Assembly: GCA_004431415.1 (NCBI GenBank)
Contig: QPMI01000154.1
Span: forward strand, 1 to 64,000
Length of the DNA: 64,000 nucleotides
DNA from: Cyanophora paradoxa
Taxonomy: Eukaryota; Glaucocystophyceae; Cyanophorales; Cyanophoraceae
Direction of reading: 5' to 3'
Shown: one piece after another, positions 30,256 through 38,014 of the stretch
Layout: every line of letters starts with the position of its first letter
Numbering within the stretch: the stretch's first letter is position 1
Notes under the pieces: model-generated
What the model saw: the letters and a program-made list of their open reading frames with translations, nothing else
The model's database searches: none
Told to the model about the DNA's origin: nothing
Position numbers and translations under genes: made by a program

Positions 30256-33200
30256 ATGTCCTACATCTTGAAGAAGCCAGTACCACTTCGTAAAGCTCCA
30301 GATTTTGTGGATGATCGGCATATAAATATTCGCGTATTTGGGAGTACTCTAATTGACTACAATGCTGACAAAGATATACACCAGACTGAGTTTAATCGCC
30401 CAGCTGCATTAATTCTGCGCAACGCACATGTTGGCGCCCCAGATATTGCACAGAGATTTTGTCTGGGTCCAGCTGAGAATTATGTTGCTGAAATAATCGG
30501 ATCCAGGGCGTTGCCGCGGCACCTGCGAATTGCCTCCTCAGGCACAGTTTCCAAATATGATTCTGGTAGATTAATCTTTAGGCTCCAAAATGATAGAGGG
30601 GTCCACACATCAGCTCTACGTCTAATTGATGAATCCAATGCTGTCACAAACAAGACTGCGGCTCACATTACAGGGCGAATTCTCCTTGGCGAAGAGTCGC
30701 AGACAAGCCGAAGGCAAGGAGCCACTTGTGCTCCGCACAGCGACGCTGCGCCTGCTGGAATATCAGTGCTAGCATCGCAAATCCAGCCGTTTCCCTGGGA
30801 TCTACTTTTTACAGCTGCACGAGAAGCGAATATTTTATACGGTTTTGATGTAAATCAAATCGATACTGAGCCAGCCACCAGGTTAGATATTCCTGGATGC
30901 ACCTTGGGCTCTATCCTGATTGAAGCTGACAGGCACCTGCTCCCTGCGTTGCATGACAGCTACGATCTAGGGCTCCGCACCAGGCAGTGGCGAAATATTC
31001 ATGGAACAAATATTTATCAGGATGGTAAGAAGGTTAGCACTGAAGAGGAGGTGATCAACATTTTCAACTACTACTTCGGACCTATTGTCCCTATACCACC
31101 TATACCACCTCTTCCAGGGCTACCGAAGCCGCCAACCCCGGACGGCCCAGGTCGAGAGCGAGTTGCTGATGAAACAGTTCCTTTCGGTCAACATATTGTC
31201 AGTTGGGAGCAAGTTCGCAATAAACCTATCTTCGAACCGAAAAAGCAAATAGATGAACAGTATTTACCTCCTGAAATCGATATATTAGAGCTTGAAGAAT
31301 ACCAATTTGTCCCAGATGAGGAAGAGTATTTACCTGACGGTTTCGACCCGCAAGAGTATGAATATGATCAATATGACCCCAATGAGGAAGAGTATTTACC
31401 CGATGGTTTAGATCCACAAGAGTATGAGTATGAACAGAACTATGAACCCCACGAGGATTATTTAGCAGATGGCCTCGAGCCTCCTGCTGTTGAGTATGCG
31501 CAGCCTTATGAACACCATGAGGAATTATTGCCAGATGGTTTACAACCTGAGATTTTTGAGATGTACCTTGACTGGGAGCAGATCAACAATAAACCCGCGA
31601 GATATCCACCAGAGGATCACAACCATGACTGGGATGAGATCTTAGGTAAACCTGAGAAATATCCACCTGAAGATCACAGGCATGATTGGGGCGATATTGA
31701 TGGAATACCACCTGAGTTTCCGCCGGAAGACCATTTACATATTTGGAGCGAAATACGAGAGCAGCCCACTTTTGCATCAGCAGGTAATGTTTTACTAGGA
31801 GATATTAACAATGGGGTAAGTCTCTACCAAAATATAGACACACCAGAAAGATTACAATTAAATGATTACTATGTGAATCGCAAAGGAATCGATGCAGGCA
31901 CCACAATGGAAGGCGAATTATACATTAGACCCCCTACAAGAAATGGAATATTGGGACTTGGTGGTGGTATTGAAATTAAAGACACCAAACCAGGTATCTA
32001 TCTTACCAGCTACTATGCAGATGACATCCCAATGACAGGAGGATTGATCTCTCTACCATCTGATCCAGCAAACTATGATGATAAAAACGCAGCAATCCAA
32101 ATTAATGTTACTGATGTGAGTGATTTAGATTCATCAAGACCGAAATTAATATTCAGCAGAGAGAGATTGTTACCAGATGCACTTTTGGGGAACCGAGATG
32201 ACTATAAACAATGCGAGGTTGCATGGATTAAAACGAATTATAATGGTGGAGTTGGTGAGGGAGTTTTAGAAATTAATCAGAGGGCAGCAGCAAAGAATAT
32301 TCACAATGAGACCATATCAAGAGTGGTAACAGAGGATTATCTGAGAGACAATGGAGCAACAATCATCGCAGGAATTGCTGTGGAGGGTGCTTACCTTCCT
32401 CTCACTGGTGGAACTGTCACAGGTGATGTTCATGCTCCGAATTTCCTTGTTGATACTCCAAATGCTCAGACATTTCCTGTTGTTCACCCAGGTGCTGAAT
32501 ATATATTAGATGCAAACACTCCAATTAGTAGAGTCGAATTACCAACAAATTTCACCTTTAATCTTGTGGATGTGTTCCCAAACAGCCATAATCTCATGTA
32601 TTTCTCTTCTGAGAATTACCTTTCAGGTGCATTTTCGCCCATTGAACTCTCCATACCAAAGCAAAAGGTGAGCTACAAAGAACTCACAGATGTCCCGGCA
32701 GGATTTAGTGGTAAATGGACTGATATTACGGAGAAGCCAACTTGGAGTAGTGTAGCATTCACAGGTGATTACTATGATTTATCAAGAATTCCCGATTTCA
32801 CCACTTATATACCTCGTTGGATTGATCAAAGTGTAATTATATCAGAATCTACACTCCCTTTCAATGGGACATGGGATAGACTATTTACTAAACCGAATTT
32901 GCATGCTGTGGCTACAAGTGGTGACTACAATGATTTAACTAACACCCCTACTGCACCGACCTTGCATGCTGTGGCTACAAGTGGAAACTATAATGATCTC
33001 GTTAATACACCAAACTTGCATGCTGTGGCTACAAGCGGGAACTATGACGATTTAATTAACACACCCACTTCGCCACCTACTCACAATCACAGCATAGAGT
33101 TGCTTACGAATTTCGGTAATTATGTGAATGCAAATGCATATGTGCAACAGGGGACAGCGAATGTAGTCATTCCTGCCGGAGTCTATTACAAAGGGGATTT

Positions 33201-33495
33201 TACCACAGTATCGGGAACCGTTACATTTTCTACCCCATATAATAGTGATCCAATAGTTAATGCTACTCTCGAAAATGATATTATCTTAACAAGTGTCAAT
33301 TTTACAAACAGCATATATATCTCCGCTGAATTTGTGAGTGGGAACCGTGTTGGTTTCAAAAATAAATTCACTTGGATTGCTATATTTACTTGTTACTCGG
33401 ACATCAATTATACGAATGTGCCCCAAAACGAAAGAACCCTTAAACTCCATTGGATTGCTGTCGGACCTCTCCAAAACAATAATATTCTCACGTAA
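30256..33495 (+). CDS. Large phage-like fibre protein
   Basis: 1,079 residues, intact in element B. Residues 1-275 are a beta-rich N-terminal region, probably the capsid anchor, ending near RQWRNIHGTNIY, a phrase common in phage tail fibres. A proline-rich hinge (PIPPIPPLPGLPKPP, about 277-295) follows. Next come acidic repeats (EEYLPDGxDPQEYEYxQ, about 345-430), then WDEILGKPEKYPPEDHxHDW repeats (about 440-500), a long shaft, and three HAVATSGxYNDL units (about 882-935). The C-terminus (935-1,079) is a beta-rich tip, THNHS preceding. The role is host attachment. It carries an in-frame 60-bp palindromic repeat. The following genes are all on the same strand, with short gaps, as a fibre operon-like cluster. 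Confidence 0.9.
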   Translation: MSYILKKPVPLRKAPDFVDDRHINIRVFGSTLIDYNADKDIHQTEFNRPAALILRNAHVGAPDIAQRFCLGPAENYVAEIIGSRALPRHLRIASSGTVSKYDSGRLIFRLQNDRGVHTSALRLIDESNAVTNKTAAHITGRILLGEESQTSRRQGATCAPHSDAAPAGISVLASQIQPFPWDLLFTAAREANILYGFDVNQIDTEPATRLDIPGCTLGSILIEADRHLLPALHDSYDLGLRTRQWRNIHGTNIYQDGKKVSTEEEVINIFNYYFGPIVPIPPIPPLPGLPKPPTPDGPGRERVADETVPFGQHIVSWEQVRNKPIFEPKKQIDEQYLPPEIDILELEEYQFVPDEEEYLPDGFDPQEYEYDQYDPNEEEYLPDGLDPQEYEYEQNYEPHEDYLADGLEPPAVEYAQPYEHHEELLPDGLQPEIFEMYLDWEQINNKPARYPPEDHNHDWDEILGKPEKYPPEDHRHDWGDIDGIPPEFPPEDHLHIWSEIREQPTFASAGNVLLGDINNGVSLYQNIDTPERLQLNDYYVNRKGIDAGTTMEGELYIRPPTRNGILGLGGGIEIKDTKPGIYLTSYYADDIPMTGGLISLPSDPANYDDKNAAIQINVTDVSDLDSSRPKLIFSRERLLPDALLGNRDDYKQCEVAWIKTNYNGGVGEGVLEINQRAAAKNIHNETISRVVTEDYLRDNGATIIAGIAVEGAYLPLTGGTVTGDVHAPNFLVDTPNAQTFPVVHPGAEYILDANTPISRVELPTNFTFNLVDVFPNSHNLMYFSSENYLSGAFSPIELSIPKQKVSYKELTDVPAGFSGKWTDITEKPTWSSVAFTGDYYDLSRIPDFTTYIPRWIDQSVIISESTLPFNGTWDRLFTKPNLHAVATSGDYNDLTNTPTAPTLHAVATSGNYNDLVNTPNLHAVATSGNYDDLINTPTSPPTHNHSIELLTNFGNYVNANAYVQQGTANVVIPAGVYYKGDFTTVSGTVTFSTPYNSDPIVNATLENDIILTSVNFTNSIYISAEFVSGNRVGFKNKFTWIAIFTCYSDINYTNVPQNERTLKLHWIAVGPLQNNNILT
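30693..30752 (+). repeat. 60-bp palindromic repeat inside fibre gene
   Basis: In-frame, adding 20 codons (ESQTSRRQGATCAPHSDAAP). It is an inverted copy of 26,788-26,848. It interrupts an otherwise beta-rich domain with a basic, Cys-containing peptide. It is present in both elements. Confidence 0.85.
32899..33065 (+). repeat. Tandem fibre-shaft repeats
   Basis: Three units starting TTGCATGCTGTGGCTACAAG at 32,899, 32,962 and 33,016 (spacing 63 and 54 bp). They encode HAVATSGxYxDLxNTP, a shaft repeat known from phage tail fibres. A weaker related unit (VAFTGDYYDLSRIP) lies just upstream. Confidence 0.85.
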
Positions 33496-33515
33496 TTATA
33501 AAGAGCAATTTAAAG

Positions 33516-34471
33516 ATGACAACTGTATTCACGCCTGTGTTTTCTTTGAGTGCAAGTGCTGTCCACAATGTCCAACACACTGTTTATGATTTATCTCCAA
33601 GCCACCCTTCGACTGAGACAGCGAAAACCGATTCTTTTAATGACCAAAGCATACTCAGAGTCAAAGAACTCCGAGCTGACAAGGCTGATGGAGTCGTTAA
33701 AGCTACTCAAATAATCGTATCTAATCGACCCGCAATATCTTCGGGGCTGGTCACCAAAGAAAATCTATATGAGGGTCAACAGGATTCCAAAACGGCTTTT
33801 AATCCGGCTGATAGGAATTCGGCGGCTTTTCAAGTTTACAGTGGTGGGGCATGGATTGGGACTGGACTGAGTGTGAATGGGACAGTGACAGCGACTTCTT
33901 ATGGGGCTGTGAGTGCAACCACTGGGACGTTTTCAGGTCTCTTGACAGGAAATGGTGGAGTGAAAACAACTTCTGTCGATTCAGGAGCAGATTCTGATAT
34001 AGTTTTGAAGCGAAATAATACAACGATAGCCACCATCACAACTTCTGGTCTCAGTTTGGCGGATACTAAATATTTGAAGGCTAATTTTTACCCATCATGT
34101 CGTGTTTATCATGCAACATCTACTGCTTATACAGCTGGTCAGGTGATCAAATGGGCAAACATTTACTACAATGTTGGGGATGCTATAATTCAGCTACTGG
34201 TATTTTCACATGCCCTGTGGCTGGGATGTATGTTGTATCTTTTGGTGCATATGCTGATTCATCTACCTGTGATGTTGTGTGTCGACACAACGGTTCATCT
34301 ACATTTTTAAGTCTTTTGAGTATAAAAACAACTTCAACACAAGGAGGAAGCCCTTGTGCAACATTTAAAGCCAATTCGGGCGATTACTTTGATGTTGCTG
34401 TGTCCCAAGGGACAGCATCAATTATCGCAAGTCAACAGAGTTTCTGTGTTGCATTAATTTATGCAGTATAA
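33516..34471 (+). CDS. Fibre protein with C1q-like head (frameshifted in B)
   Basis: Counterpart of the intact 318-residue gene at 10,336-11,292, where the domains are described. In element B one G is missing from a G5 run near 34,179, at the entry to the C1q-like head, so the frame ends at 34,310 while the remainder is open in another frame to 34,471. At least four substitutions separate the two copies here (near 33,711, 33,737, 33,772 and 34,230); one changes Gly in A to Val in B within the head, another Met to Ile. That is more than in most other genes. Confidence 0.8.
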
Positions 34472-34492
34472 TAAAATGTTTTGCTATAATAA

Positions 34493-34741
34493 ATGTCGAA
34501 CATCTACCAAGTGGTTCTAACTGATACTGAAAAACTGGGAATGGAATACTGTGCCTACTCTGTTCAGGATTGGATCGATAATGCTGCTCATAATCGGGCG
34601 AGAATTGCGATTGATGAGATTGTGGACAAAGAAGTTAAATCGTGTATTGCCGCTGGAATTCCGATTCCACTCACAAAGGAAGCGATTGTAGAGCAAGCGT
34701 TTGCAAGGGGACTGTTCGAAAGGCAAGCGAAATTCCTGTGA
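34493..34741 (+). CDS. Small conserved fibre-cluster protein (82 aa)
   Basis: Identical to 11,314-11,562. It has a tryptophan-containing helix (VQDWIDNAAHNRARI) and a second helix ending EQAFARGLFERQ; no signal peptide or membrane segment. TATAATAA lies directly before the ATG. It is placed between the C1q-headed fibre and the next fibre. A fibre-assembly helper is the likeliest role by position, not by recognised family. The 145 bp after it (34,742-34,886) is non-coding, T-rich, with an imperfect inverted repeat around GCATGTATCTTGCATG. Confidence 0.7.
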   Translation: MSNIYQVVLTDTEKLGMEYCAYSVQDWIDNAAHNRARIAIDEIVDKEVKSCIAAGIPIPLTKEAIVEQAFARGLFERQAKFL

Positions 34742-34886
34742 GTGCTCCTATGTAAAGAACTCGAATTCGAAGAATGAGAGATGGGTTAATTGTTATTTTT
34801 CATAGATCATGCATAAGAAAGGCATGTATCTTGCATGTCCTTCTTGAAAGTCGTTTATTTTTCTTTCCTTCTTAGTAAAAGAAGCA

Positions 34887-35732
34887 ATGGGTGAATATAA
34901 TCGAGTTCAACTTCCAATATATTCCCTTGGATCCCCTGCTATGCACTTTCGCCAGCATGAAGTAAATGATGAGGTTCGTGGATTAGAATCCACAGAGAGA
35001 CCCAATTCCAATGGTAACTCCTTTGATAAGAATTCGATTATTCGAGTTAAAGAACTTCGAGCCGACAAAAACTCAGGTGTGGTTAAAACAACTCGACTTC
35101 TTGTGACTAATGCCAACTTCTTTCAACCTACCAATGGAGGCCCTGATGCTTACAGTGTAAATCTGAAAGCTCTTGATTTCGATAAAAACACTGCTGCTGC
35201 TACAATTCGTTCAGGCGGTGCTTTTATTGGTGGAGGTTGCCGTGTATCCGGTCAACTCTCTTCATCTGTTTCGTTTAATGATGTCCCTGATACTCTCGAT
35301 CAAAATGTAGAGAATCCACAGCGTATTAGATTATATACACCTGTTGCACAGCAACCATTTGTTCAATTTTACGTAGGTTATACAGTTACACTTGCAACCT
35401 CTGAACTAATTGAAGGAACCAAAAGAGTAATGAGAGGTCTCGCCATTCCAAACGCCATGCTCTCTTTATGTAGAGCCAACAACAACCAGCCAGGTCACAG
35501 GTACTATTTCAGTGTGCAGGGATATGATCATTTCGGCACAGGCTTCTGTGTTTATAACAATAATTTCACTTACGATTTGTTTGTTACAGACATTGGCAAA
35601 TATACTATAACAATTATCGGTTTGAGAACAGATATAGCAGCTGTTTCAGTTCTCAGAGGTGTTACTCCTGATACTCTTTCAGTATCAGGGTTTTACCAGG
35701 AACCAGATGTGATCGATGACCCCACTCCCTAA
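34887..35732 (+). CDS. Fibre protein 2 (shared anchor, distinct head)
   Basis: 281 residues. Residues 40-75 (SIIRVKELRADKNSGVVKTT, LLVTNANF) match the anchors of the proteins at 33,516 and 35,757. A short Gly-rich turn (RSGGAFIGGGCRVSGQ) follows, as in the other two (YSGGAWIGTGLSVNG; KTGGAYIGDGLRVGG). From about residue 130 the head is unique, beta-rich and ends PDVIDDPTP. The likely role is a second adhesin with a different target. The start is the ATG at 34,887, before which there is no clear TATA motif. Copy A differs near both ends by missing Cs. Confidence 0.8.
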   Translation: MGEYNRVQLPIYSLGSPAMHFRQHEVNDEVRGLESTERPNSNGNSFDKNSIIRVKELRADKNSGVVKTTRLLVTNANFFQPTNGGPDAYSVNLKALDFDKNTAAATIRSGGAFIGGGCRVSGQLSSSVSFNDVPDTLDQNVENPQRIRLYTPVAQQPFVQFYVGYTVTLATSELIEGTKRVMRGLAIPNAMLSLCRANNNQPGHRYYFSVQGYDHFGTGFCVYNNNFTYDLFVTDIGKYTITIIGLRTDIAAVSVLRGVTPDTLSVSGFYQEPDVIDDPTP

Positions 35733-35756
35733 AATATATATATATGTTTAATATAA

Positions 35757-36590
35757 ATGGCTGAACCACCTCCAATTGAGCGTATTGTTACAGCACAGCT
35801 TTCATTAGCTGCACCAGCTAACCACGTTCTGCAGCATGCTACTTTCGATGATGTAGAAGGTCTGCAATCAACAGAGGTTCAACCTACGATGAACACCTTC
35901 GGTTCCACCCATAAACTGAGATTGCAGGAACTCAGGTGCGATAAAAATAATGGTATAGTTAAGACCACGAAATTACTTGTAACTAATGCGAATTTTAGTG
36001 CCCATTATGGTGATCCAGACAGTTATGGCGCCCCTCTTTCGACTTATTCTTTCGAGTCTAGGTCAGGAGCTATTAACTGCAAGACGGGGGGAGCATATAT
36101 TGGTGATGGTTTGCGGGTTGGTGGAGCTGTTGGTGCTCCTCTCTTTGTTAATGATCAACCAAACCCTATTGATCCTAACACGAGAATTCGAACCTATTTG
36201 CCAAGTATGAATGCACCATATATTATAAAGATCTTCCCAATCGTTGTTAATGAGCAGACATCAGTAGTTGATTCTCTTGTGGAAATTGGTGACCACTACA
36301 AGGTGGTTGTTGATATCCCTCCAGACGTCTACGCTGTTTGTCAAGTAGAGGGTGGAACCCCAAACATTGCTGTGGTGATTACTCCATATGATAATTTCGG
36401 GATCGCTTATCATGGTGTAAATTTCGGCCTTGAAGACTACCAGTTCTTGGTGAGAGCTACAAAATTCGGTATTTATAAATGCATTCTCTATGCAGAAAGA
36501 ACCGATGCTATCGCAAGGCAGAATACCTATGCGGAGTACTACGGCACTAATAGGTACTTCCCCATTTTCGGACAGGATACTGCCCCGTAG
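35757..36590 (+). CDS. Fibre protein 3 (shared anchor, distinct head)
   Basis: 277 residues, complete in element B. N-terminal 85 residues align with the fibres at 33,516 and 34,887 (HKLRLQELRCDKNNGIVKTTKLLVTNANF, in two blocks around residues 50-78). The KTGGAYIGDGLRVGG turn separates anchor from head. The head (about 125-277) is beta-rich with a possible distant similarity to that of fibre 2: both contain a Y-D-(H/N)-F-G-x-(G/A) motif (YDHFGTG; YDNFGIA) and a closing K-(Y/F)-(T/G)-I strand. This suggests heads 2 and 3 share a fold but have diverged strongly. A run of TATATATATAT lies 20-30 bp before the ATG. Confidence 0.8.
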   Translation: MAEPPPIERIVTAQLSLAAPANHVLQHATFDDVEGLQSTEVQPTMNTFGSTHKLRLQELRCDKNNGIVKTTKLLVTNANFSAHYGDPDSYGAPLSTYSFESRSGAINCKTGGAYIGDGLRVGGAVGAPLFVNDQPNPIDPNTRIRTYLPSMNAPYIIKIFPIVVNEQTSVVDSLVEIGDHYKVVVDIPPDVYAVCQVEGGTPNIAVVITPYDNFGIAYHGVNFGLEDYQFLVRATKFGIYKCILYAERTDAIARQNTYAEYYGTNRYFPIFGQDTAP

Positions 36591-36625
36591 AGAATATCCC
36601 TAATTATTTGCCGAGACCTCTGATA

Positions 36626-36868
36626 ATGGCCTCATGTCTTGCAGGAGTGTTTGAGTTGCTGCGTCACTTCCATTCGCATGCTCGCCTACAGTCGCATTGT
36701 TGTACAGCGGATTTAGATCTTTCTTTTGGAGGTGATCATGACAGCAACAGCGCCAACCGTGAAGCTGAACTCGAAGCTCTTCAGCACGTAGAAGATCCAG
36801 CACCGCCCGGTGTGCACCACCAGAGGGCCGCTCCGTCAATAATGTACCATCTATATCAGGATGCTTGA
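36626..36868 (+). CDS. Orphan 80-aa protein (divergence hotspot)
   Basis: 80 residues from the ATG at 36,626; an in-frame TTG six codons upstream also exists. The N-terminus is hydrophobic (MASCLAGVFELL), followed by His/Cys-rich and then acidic and Pro-rich parts. No family recognised. The copy in element A (13,441) has 12 substitutions in about 150 bp, two thirds of them silent in this frame, so this strand is preferred over the overlapping minus-strand frame. It closes the rightward fibre cluster. Confidence 0.65.
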   Translation: MASCLAGVFELLRHFHSHARLQSHCCTADLDLSFGGDHDSNSANREAELEALQHVEDPAPPGVHHQRAAPSIMYHLYQDA

Positions 36869-36963
36869 AGGCTCGCTGAGGTGGCCTCGACATCATTTTG
36901 TTTGCTTTTGAAAAAAAGAAACAGGGACAGCCAGCCGTTTCAAACACATAGATAGCTTTTTAT

Positions 36964-37466
36964 TTACGCCCTGTTTTCAATTGGGAAATTAAGACGTAGA
37001 AAAGGCCAGTCTGCCTCTGCAGTGTGCTCAAGTAGATACTGATCTCGAGCTCTGGCTGCTTCCTCCGCTGTGGAGAAGCATCCAACATCGATTGTTTTTC
37101 TATTTTTGCCAATGGTAGCAACCCATCTGCTTTTCGATCTGTTGTAACTCACTCCAAGGAATCCGCTGGTGTTATTCGAATTCTTGTCTCGATGCATTCG
37201 GTGCTGCTGTTTTGTTACGAACTTTAGATTATCTCTGCGACAATCCAGTTTATCCCCGCTGACACAGAGGATGCTATGATCTGCAGGAGCTTTCCCTTCA
37301 CCAGATCTCTAAATTTCTTATGCCATCTCTCTTCAGGGTGGAATGCTACTGGATAGCCATTCGAGTCTATGTAGAACCTCAGACCAGAGAATTTCTCCTC
37401 GTCATCTTTCGAGATTAGCACTGAGTGCACTGTGTTTGGTGTCTTCACCTGAATTGCAGAGTCCAT
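36964..37466 (-). CDS. HNH/AP2 endonuclease 3 (frameshifted in B)
   Basis: About 168 codons from the ATG at 37,466 (MDSAIQVKTPN). The HNH part is more degenerate than in the other two (GDKLDCRRDNLKFVTKQQHR keeps the final N-L-x-F and basic residues; the DHS before it supplies the first His). The AP2 part is clear: TSGFLGVSYNRSKSRW, EEAARARD, FLRLNFP. One C is missing from a C4 run near 37,297 relative to element A, breaking the frame at about codon 57. In element A the same gene is in frame there but has an early stop. It is the rightmost gene, pointing inward, so HNH/AP2 genes flank both ends of the element. Confidence 0.8.
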
Positions 37467-37534
37467 GTATCTTCCTTTCGATAATATAAGAGATTGTGTT
37501 CTCTTTATGTCATACACACCCCTCATATTAAACC

Positions 37535-37848
37535 GGGAATTTCTAGTGCGGCCTCTCAGTGGACACTAGAATGCCTAAGCTCATACCCTAAAGTGAATTC
37601 CCAATCAGCCTCAAAGGCTCTCCCGTTAGCTACCTCCTCGAAGCTAAATCGAATTTTATTTTTCAACCCCTAAGGTACCCACGCACACGCCCTCCGGCAC
37701 GTAATAGCAGAGGGAAACGTGTAAAACGATTTTGGTACACGCACGGCAAAATCAGATCGATCTAGTGAGGGAAGACGCTAAATACCCATGGAACCGCGGC
37801 CCGGAGCGAAGCGAAGTGGCCGTAAGCGGGGTCCATGGGTGTACAACA
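37535..37848 (+). repeat. Right terminal inverted repeat of element B
   Basis: Inverted match to 15,662-15,991. Near the outer end it has ACCCATGGA about 60 bp from TCCATGGGT, giving a subterminal palindrome around GGAGCGAAGCGAAG. The end is GTACAACA at 37,848. Confidence 0.93.
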
Positions 37849-37854
37849 GAGGGG
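37849..37854 (+). repeat. Target-site duplication, right copy (GAGGGG)
   Basis: Directly abuts the right end of element B and repeats 15,656-15,661. Confidence 0.85.
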
Positions 37855-38014
37855 CGGGGGGGGCCGGGGGGGGGGGGGGGGGGTGCGGGGGTTAAGGAGG
37901 TGGAGGTAGCTATAGTGGGAGGGGTGGGGCGTTAGGGGGAGGCGGGGGGGGGTGGGGGGGGGAAGAATTGATCTAGAGATGCATACATAAGAGGACCATG
38001 AGCGCGCTGCGCAC
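37855..38014 (-). other. Host intron remnant right of element B
   Basis: Carries the 5' part of the split host intron: donor GTGCGCAG starts at 38,014 on the minus strand. It includes a G run of about 21 at 37,862-37,882 and further G-rich sequence. Removing the element and one duplication leaves an intron of about 433 bp. Confidence 0.7.

Larger units (their letters stand above)
15662..37848 (+). mobile_element. Polinton/Maverick element B, complete
   Basis: A 22,187-bp element bounded by inverted repeats of about 0.3 kb and a GAGGGG duplication. It encodes the defining set: protein-primed family B polymerase, retroviral-type integrase, FtsK/HerA ATPase, double jelly-roll capsid protein and penton-like proteins. 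Base composition (roughly half AT) contrasts sharply with the GC-rich flanks. It is inserted in an intron of a host protease gene in the same orientation as element A. The presence of all capsid genes suggests it can form virions, although several frames carry one-base breaks. A maturation protease was not found. Confidence 0.96.

Noticed and set aside
32899-33065. CRISPR-like array
   Set aside because: The repeats are in-frame protein repeats of a fibre shaft with variable spacing; there are no spacers or cas genes.
36600-36947. Minus-strand frame of 115 codons opposite the orphan gene
   Set aside because: Differences between the two elements are mostly silent on the plus strand but change many residues on the minus strand, so the plus strand is the constrained one.
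1-37848. Elements A and B as an assembly duplication of one locus
   Set aside because: Different flanks outside the TIRs, real substitutions, and a clean 33-bp indel show two separate loci.
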